NCBI RefSeq assembly: GCF_000499385.1
Contig: NW_013651772.1
Location: forward strand, 15,028 to 79,027
Source of the DNA: Eimeria necatrix
Taxonomy: Eukaryota; Apicomplexa; Conoidasida; Eucoccidiorida; Eimeriidae
DNA length: 64,000 nt
Direction of reading: 5' to 3'
This document shows positions 56,290 through 64,000 of this stretch, piece after piece; position 1 is the first letter of the stretch; the number at the start of each line of letters is the position of its first letter. The translations under genes were made by a program, and so were the position numbers. The notes below the pieces were generated by a model. It did no database searches. It worked only from the letters and a program-made list of their open reading frames with translations, and was not told the origin of the DNA.

Positions 56290-59200
56290 ATGTGTGCCAG
56301 CCCGCACGTGCGTACTGTAATTCGAACTCGACCAGTAACATTTTTGCCAGTGGACTTGTTCTGCGTGGACGATGAGAAGGACACAATAGAGGTCCGGTCC
56401 CCTTCTCGAGAAGAGGCGCTTTCCTTTCGGTTCGATAAAGTGCTCCACGATGTAACTCAGGAAACCGTCTACAAAGAATGCGTGCCCTCAATATTACAAG
56501 GGGCTGTGGACGGACTCAACGGAAGTGTTATGGCCTATGGGCAGGTTGGTCTCTAGTATCCATAAGAAATACCGCGTCTCAGAGCCTACGACTGAGCGAC
56601 TAGCATTTCGCAATCGCGTGTGAGGGTGTGTAATTTGTGGCTGTCAGACAGGCGCTGGAAAGACATACACCATGTTTGGCAGCAGCCACAGTTACGCGTC
56701 TCGCGGCATCATTCCACGCTTCATCTCTGACTTATTTGCACTCCTTGAAAAACAGACAGAGTTAGAGGCTTCCGTTTTTGTATCCTTCTGCGAGATCGAC
56801 TCCGAGCTCCTCTTCGATCTGCTGGCCGACAGCGGACTCGAGGGGCAGACAGGCACGGAGCTGCAGGTCAGACAGTCACAATAATTTCTGAGTCGACGAC
56901 ACAAGTATTCGAAGCCGCTGTAAAGTGCGTTTGATGTTCTAAGGTCGGGCATATTTGTCCGGAACCTGCTATCAGATGGGCTAGGGGCAAGAGTCTGGCA
57001 TTCGTGATTTGTCTGCTCAGATTCAAGAGGACGCGAAGGGGGGTCTGACTGTGCGGGGCTTGACTGTGCGTCAATGCAGCAACTTGGAGGATGCACTGAA
57101 CAGCTATTTCTGGGGTGCGAATTTGAGGTCAGTTTCGTCCCATGGCATAAACCCTTGCAGCAGCAGAAGCCACTGCATCTTCACCGTGTACGTGCATTGC
57201 AAGAACAACGATGGCGGAGGAGAGGGAGTGAAAAGCAGCAAAATTCATTTTGTAGATCTTGCCGGCTGTGAGCGACCCAAAAAGACACAAGGTGATGGGC
57301 CCCTGCTTAAAGGGACAGCATTCATCAACAAAAGCCTGTCTTTTCTGGAAATGGTGAGGACAATGGCAGGCAGGTACTGACAAAGTAAATCACTTCGTGC
57401 CCTGGCATGAGAGCTCGCAGCCGGGCGCTTGCCAAATAAAGTTGAAGGCCGACAGCCTTGCAATCACGTGTTAGGTTCCTGTTTAGGTGGTCGTGGCTTT
57501 GGGTGAGAAAGGCAGGGACCATATACCTTATCGCTCCAGTCGTCTAACGCACTTGCTGAAGGATACTCTTGGCGGTACGAACTTCAGGCTTGGAACTTGA
57601 GGTTCACAGTCAAGGCGGTTGTCTTTTTCGTTTGCTGCAGCTGCAGCTATCGTTGCCTTTCCCGCTCATTTTGCTGGAGTTTCTGTTGCTGCTGCTGCAG
57701 GTAACAGCAACACATGCCTGATAGCAAACATCTGGCCGGAAAAGGAGCACTTGGAGGAAACAGTGTCAACATTGCGTTTCTCTCAGCGAATGATGAGGGT
57801 ATATTCATGCGTCTGATCAGCTGCTTCTTCTTTCTCACTTCATGCCCTGTTCATCGCAGTCTTTGTTCTCCATTTGCCTGCATATCCTTCCCACTGTCCT
57901 TCCTCCATTTAAGCTTTGCCTGACGGACATTAGGAACATCTCCAGGATGCTTTTCAGCTGGGAATCTGGCTTTTACTCTGCCTAACTTGCCTGCCACCAC
58001 GGCTTCTGCCAAGCCACGCAACTAGAGACCCCGCGAGTTGGCTGATTTTCCATTCGAGCCTTTGGCCGGTGGCTTCTTTGTTGCATATTCCAGGTGGCGA
58101 ACAAGGCGGTGGTAAATCTGACGATTGATCCTCTTGCACTTTCCAAAAGACTGGAGAAAGATGTGGCACGTCTTCGCCAAGAACTCCAAATCACCAATTC
58201 GCTCATGGGCAGGCACACCTTGGTGCGTTAAACAATACAGACACTTACTGCTTTAGTTTGAGGGACCATTAAACGCAGTGCTAAGAGTTCAACGCTGAAG
58301 CTACAAATTATACAGATGGTCAGAGCCTAACCTTCGGCGCTAGGAGCTTCAACACTACGTTGTGAGATCTAGTGACAGGATACGATGTCTGAGACCTTCT
58401 CAGCTCTATTAGGTCTCCTGTCTTCCTTGTAGAACCTAGGGCTTACTTTTGCGCTGCTTCGTTGGGTTTGGCATTTTTGGTGTAGTCCTACGACGCATCG
58501 TCTCCTGAGGAGCTGGAAAAAATGCGCAAGATGGCAACTCAGTTTCTCAACGGTGAACAAGAGGCGATCCAATTTACCTCTGTCAGGTATAGCAGCACAG
58601 AAAATCATGAGAGTGGTAGTGGAAACAGCTGCATCGGCAGCAGCGAAGGTACAGGAATGCGAAAGGCATGAAAGACACAACATCAGGAGCAACCAGGGGT
58701 GCATGCCACTCTTTCGACACACCAGTGCCGTCCTTTTCCCCAGGTAGTTGCCGCTGGTGCTGCTGCTGTCGCTCCTGCTGCAGGCAAGTTGAAGAGCTTC
58801 TGCAAATGATGAGGTCTGTCTTCCAAGAAATGGCGGCAACAATTCGGCGGGAGGCAGCAGAAGCAGTATCTGCTGCTGTTTCGTCCCCAGACAGTGATGT
58901 TACGGGGGCTCAGGGGGCCAATGAGCCTGCGGGAGCCTCCAAAGCTAAGGGTACACCGGCAACTCCAAAAGCGGGGAAAGACCAAAACAAGGCCAATCAG
59001 CAAGGGAGCTCCCAAGGCTCACCACAGCAAGGGCCTAAACCGGTGCAAAGTAAGTTTAGGGGCACTGCATTGCTGTATATTGGCTCGTTTCACTCAACTG
59101 ATTCAAGGGATAGGGACGCAGCACTAGCAGCCCCAACACTAACAGCCGCAGTACTAAACATTGCAGCATTAGAATCAGCCAGCAACCTCGCTAGTACATG

Positions 59201-62200
59201 CAGGAGCTGTGGCAGCACTAAGACCAACGGCAGCGGCTGATACTTACAATGTGCCTACAGAGGTTGGGTATGAAGACCCCTCAGTAGGTGGTATTTCTTT
59301 AGGAACTGACCCGGACCAGTCCGAAATTGCTGTGGCCGACCGGCAAAACGGCTCCCGGCGAGCAGCTTCGCCTCAGTGAGGGCATTGGGTTCACTGTTTA
59401 CAGTCATAGACTATAAGATTGGGGCTAGACTGGCTCGCTGTGGTGGCGTGTGTCTTGAAGTGATTCAGTGCTTCAAGGAGCATAATTCTGAGCTTGGAAA
59501 ACATATATCTTTGGCTGATTAAGGCCCAATAGTAGCCCCTAGAGTGTTCTTTGATTTCAGGTCCAACGGCGAGAGTGTGCGTGGGTCTGGCACTGCAGTG
59601 CCGGGCTCCACTCGTTGCTGGGACAGACGAGAGGCCTACAGCCAATTTAGAGAAACAGAAGGCAAAGAACTAAGCAAAATCATAAGGAACCTTTCACAGC
59701 AACAAGCCCAACAAAAGCAACAACTTAAAGCTATTAGCAAGGTCTGAGATGGAAACGAACAAAATAAACTATGAATGCAAAATAGAACAAAATACACAGC
59801 AGGCAGAAATGAAGAAACACGCAAATGGGAGGAAGGGGAGGCAAAATAGCTGACTGGGAAGTACAAAAAAAAGGGATGGACACAAAAAGAAATACAGGAA
59901 GAGAAGCAATAAGCCAGGACAGCGTAGCAAGGAAGACGCAATGGCAGAGACACAGAGAGAGAAAAGCAAAAGTGCATACAATGTAGCCTTACAAGCATGG
60001 AAGGAAAAAGACAAAATAACAAACATATCCAGCCTCAAAGCCGTTCATGAACAAATGCAGTTTCACAGGGAAATCCTGACAAATCATTTGATTGGCAGGA
60101 CGCCACAGAGCAATTTAATACAGGCTACGAATAATAGAGATGAAGAACATTGGGGAGAGTTAGACGATGAGCGACGCAATAGGGGACAGCACGAAACGCA
60201 AAGCATCGAGGGTTGTTTGACCTCTGTCTTTTTCATCATTTTCATCAGTATTCGTGTTTGTCTCCACTCAGGATATTTTGCAGATGAGGGAAGCCATTAG
60301 GAAAATCCGGAGTGAGCTCGCGTTCAAGCAGCAAAACGAACCGGAGAGCCAACAGGTACACCCTTCAGGCCATAGAACAAAAACTTTGAACAGTGAAGAC
60401 TCTTGAAACTATGCCAAGCAATGCAAATAACAAACTCTAGACCTTAAGCTGGAGCTGAAGTGGATAGGAAAACAACAGTCGCAGAGGCAGTTAGGCACTA
60501 GTGCACCAACGAGAAACACTGAGAGGGGAGAGACATGGACGATGAGACATAAAATGAAGAAGAAGCAAAGACGACACATAAGAATAAACACAAAACAGCA
60601 CATGAACGGACAGACAGAAAAAGCGATTTGATATTAGGTTTAGGCATAGGAGAAAAAGAAAAAAAAAAGAGGGTAAACGCATAACTGAACAAAGCAGAAG
60701 AACAAACAAGGACAAAAGATTGCTAGAAAGGGGTGCAAGCAACAATTGGGTAGAGAGGCAACAAACGGAATTTGAGAAAGAAGGCAAACGGCACGATAAA
60801 GGCAATCAGGACAACATAAAAACAAAGAACAGTGTAGACAAGTTGCTCGCAAAGGACTAATAAGGAGGAAGAGGCATGTCTAGATAGGAACAGGCGGTTA
60901 TGAATTCAAGCTTGCGCACCAAACACACAGAATGACTGTGCACTGCAATGAAGACACATGGCAAGTTATTTGCCTCGCAGACGCCCCAAGAAGGGACAGA
61001 CGGTCCTCGATTGGTTGACGCTGAAGAGTTTCAAATGCTCAAGCAAATACGAGACCTCAAAGCAGTCAGTTAGCAACAGCTGGAGCTGCTGCTGACGCTA
61101 CTGCATCAACTGTTCGTGCATGAACTGCTGCTGGACTCCACCTTACCCCACCCTTCTCCTCAGGCATCTTTGCCCGCAGCAGTTTGCCTTTACTGCTGCG
61201 TTCCTGTCCTTGAATGTTCGCCAGCGCGTACTTTTTTTTTGCCTGCCTGTATATCTAAACTAGGGAAGCTCCAGATGATGTTTGTTTGCCTTTTTCTATT
61301 AGACCTTTAATCAGCGTTCGAGTCATTCTGCTCAGATACGCATGACTGTTTGCGCCTGCTTGCGTTTCAGTGTTTGCTATCATTGTGCCTCTTTATTTTG
61401 CTGCCATCCCAGTTGTTTCGCATGTCTTTCAGGCTGCCCGCCAGCTCTATTCAGTCTACTGTTCGCTGAGGGCAGAAACAGCAGAAAGAGAAGAGACCCT
61501 CAACGAGCACAGGCTTCAGCTCATGGGCGCTTTTGACTCCTGGTGAAGTTCACGTGCAAGCATTGACACCCTTGTGCATACACTCAAACAAGTCAAAAAA
61601 TTATTTACTGATAAGTACAAGATTTGACATTGATATATGCTTGCTCTTAACAGCTGTACACCAGTTAAATGCACATGTGCATGAGTGCTCACGTGGGAAC
61701 ACACACTCAAACAATAGCACGCATTGGCGTATCCTAAACTTGCTTTGTCGTACGGCTTCAATCAGGCAAATGCATAAGCAGATGCACAACAAAACACGCA
61801 CAACAAACGCAAACACATGCATTCATAATTTATAAGCACACAGAGGTTTCTGCTGCAGTCTCTCTGAAAGTAGCCACATGAATGTGCGCTGGCGATTGCA
61901 CGCACTTTTCGTCAAGTCTGCACACCCAATAAAAGACTGAAATGCAAGCATATAAACACACATATTTGCCCAGCCGCAGTTGTATACCGGAAAAGCATGG
62001 CAGGGTCACAAACATGCACAATGTACATGGATACAAGCATATTTTTGAACGTCTCTCTAAAAGTAGTACGCACATTAAGAATGCACAAAGTGACTTTTAC
62101 CCGGAATTCCGAATAGATATATCACAAACCAATACTTCCTTGGAAGCGCAACGCAATCACTATAAAGCAGCCAAAAGAGCATAAAGCCCTCTGAAAGACA

Positions 62201-63010
62201 TGCAGTTCACGGCCACCTGCTGCCATGTCTACTGTTTTCTAGCCACTTGAATTTCTCTTAAAGATGACATAACGACCTCTTGTCTTCTGCTGACGTGTGG
62301 GTGAAGGTATGAAAGAACATACGCTGGACTGCCGGAGGCTGTTGTCACGGCACATACCTCGAGGCCCAAAGGAAGCTCAGTTGCCGCTGCCACTTCTCCT
62401 GCTGCAGCAGCCGCTACTGGTAGCCTTGTTTCTGCCTCCGCTGCTGCAGTAGGCGATTCGGTGAGGAAGCGAGGCGATACGGCTGCTGGCCTGGCTGCGT
62501 CGCCTTCTCTTTCGCTGTTGCTGCAGCTAGTGCTGCAAGTGCTGCATCTTCTGCCTCATAGCATTTTCCGACGCTTTCTGTCATACCCATAGCTGTTAGA
62601 ACTGAAATAATATCTGGTGCGACTGCTGCTGTTGCTGTGGGGCCCCAGGAAACGTCTGGCGATTCCATTGCGGGACAAAGTGCCAGAGACGCCTACTACA
62701 GGGCAGCGTAAGTTCTCAACACTTCGACACTTGACACTCGACAGTGGCACCTGCCACTGCCGGCTCTGTTGCTGTCTCTGCTGTAGCTTCGAAAGCCACG
62801 AATGCTGCAACATAAGAGCCCGGCGTCTGAATATGCAGAAAAGAAGCAGCAGTGGCAATTTTAAAGGCAAAAACAGCAACAGTCTTGGCGGATTCAACAG
62901 TAGAGGAGCGGCAGAAGAGTCAGCCGAAGTGTGCTTTTTTGCTTAGGCGATTTGCCTGGAAGTCCACATCCAGCCTAAAACTGGGGAAGAGAGGGTTTCA
63001 CCGCCGCTGA
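56290..63010 (+). CDS. KIF9: Kinesin-9 family motor protein (16 exons)
   Basis: Microtubule motor of the kinesin-9 (KIF9/KIF6) family, an axonemal and flagellar kinesin. Exons: 56290-56544, 56648-56866, 57021-57353, 57487-57574, 57701-57798, 58094-58222, 58486-58586, 58784-59049, 59261-59375, 59561-59741, 60272-60355, 60981-61064, 61433-61542, 62307-62460, 62649-62707, 62947-63010. This totals 2,340 nt, 779 residues (human KIF9 about 790). The N-terminus has FRFDKVLHDVTQETVY, close to the kinesin-9 FxxDGVLHDASQ. P-loop is AYGQTGAGKTYTM. Switch I is NPCSSRSH, switch II is DLAGCE (usually DLAGSE). YRSSRLTHLLKDTLGGN and STLRFSQRMM close the motor near residue 330. The kinesin-9 neck follows (DPLALSKRLEKDVARLRQEL). 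Residues 560-740 hold coiled coils with FDSWYERTY, as in KIF9 FEIWY, and DAYYRAARF near the end. The last exon is chosen on phase. Confidence 0.92.
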
Positions 63011-64000
63011 CTTTGACCCCTCACGCGCAAATAGATGAGATCCTGCCTATTCCACTAGCTAGGAGGCCTTCATTCAAGTCTATTGACGCTACCAGGAGCC
63101 CCGCCTGGCAAAGTACCCTTCTGGCGGAGGCTCTTGAGGCATTCCACTGCGCGAAGATCCTCTCTGTTCCCCTTTTAAGGCCCTCAGTCATGCTCCAAGC
63201 AGGGCCTCATGCCAGCGAGGGGCCCCAACGGCAGCTGCAGTGTCCTGAAGTTACATGCACTTGAATGCCTCCGTATAGTTTTGCGGCCCAGAACTAGACT
63301 GGGGAGGCATACATGGATAGGCATTTGGACATATTTTGTAAATACCAGCCAAAACAAATGGGGGATGATGAATGCATGTCTACTATGTATTTGTTCCCCT
63401 AGATAAACGGTGGAATAGACGAAAATGGTCTAGAGTACCCACGGCGCCCTTGTGGACCACTCTGAGAAGCAGCATTGAATCTGTCAAGTAAATGGAAGAC
63501 ACAGCCGCACAAGTGTCCTCTTGACATTCAATCAGCTAGTTGCGAGCAATCAGCTAGTTGCGAACAATTTCATGTGCGCGGATCCTAAATAAATGTCCAA
63601 GATCTAGTTCTGTATTCGCTGGAACGGTTACATAGTGTTATTCACATATTTAATGAGTTACTCGTAAACCACTCCATGTGTGTAGACTATCAGTGAATTG
63701 TAAAGACGCTATCATGTGTTCGTTGAACTAGATGTTAATAAGTGTCAGAAGACAAGAGCGCCCACATGACACTGCTTAATGTTGCCCCAAGCATTTAGCA
63801 GCTTCCCCGGTCAAGGCTCATTCCTTTGCACTATTTCCAGGGCCAATATAGCTTGAAAATAAAGCTTGCTCTTGAAATTTATTCTTGAGTTTCAAATGAA
63901 AGAGGGTCACCCCCATACCCGCCTAAGCCCCCCACAATCGACAGATCGATGAGGGCAACAGTCAAAGTAGCAGCCGCAGCGGCAGCTGCCGCCGCTTTCA
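63011..64000. other. Downstream of the kinesin-9 gene
   Basis: An open frame continues to 63264 in a different phase from the preferred last kinesin exon. Beyond that I see no gene. A short tandem duplication (ATCAGCTAGTTGCGA) lies near 63530-63564. The last 40 bases become CAG/GCC-rich again (63970-64000). Confidence 0.4.

Noticed and set aside
62947..63264. Alternative last exon of the kinesin-9 gene reading to 63264
   Set aside because: Its frame needs a phase-0 junction, whereas the preceding exon ends in phase 2; the phase-correct reading stops at 63010.

Overview
The window reads as nuclear DNA of a coccidian apicomplexan, most probably an Eimeria species; I cannot fix the species. The evidence is the density of CAG/CTG trinucleotide tracts that run through coding and non-coding DNA as homopolymeric Ala/Gln/Ser/Leu runs, the plant-type telomere-like heptamer (AAACCCT/TTTAGGG) inside the chromosome, intron-rich genes with GT-AG introns of roughly 100-800 bp, and a kinesin-9 flagellar-motor gene, which fits an organism with flagellated microgametes. 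All exon joins below were worked out by hand from homology, splice dinucleotides and reading phase.

The window has two halves. From 1 to about 17,000 the DNA is repeat-rich. It holds CAG/CTG tracts, AGCT tetranucleotides, ATT and TTTA microsatellites, GGGGCCCC tracts, telomere-like heptamers and a dispersed palindrome with core GGTGTACGTACACC. Embedded here are proteasome alpha-2 (+), a UAP56/DDX39-type DECD helicase (+), a 100-residue one-membrane-segment protein (+) and a TerD-like domain protein (-). From about 17,000 to the end the DNA is nearly repeat-free. It holds a CRAL-TRIO/Sec14-like gene (+) broken by a 100-N gap, a disordered Pro/Gln/Tyr-rich protein (-), a 14-exon SWR1/SRCAP-type chromatin remodeller (-), a 24-exon lipid-transfer protein joining PITP, PH, membrane and ORP (oxysterol-binding-related) domains (+), and a 16-exon kinesin-9 (+). 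This looks like a boundary between the repeat-rich and repeat-poor segments known from Eimeria chromosomes.

The genes are not an operon and mostly serve unrelated housekeeping roles: protein turnover, mRNA export/splicing, chromatin remodelling, lipid transfer and flagellar motility. The most notable items are the PITP-PH-membrane-ORP fusion with a degenerate ORP signature, the palindromic repeat family confined to the repeat-rich half, repeats that run right up to splice sites (CTG tracts ending in the acceptor CAG, telomere-like repeats starting at a donor), the TerD-like protein, a phase-preserving internal exon duplication in the SWR1 gene, and an assembly gap whose flanks duplicate each other and whose collapse restores a reading frame.
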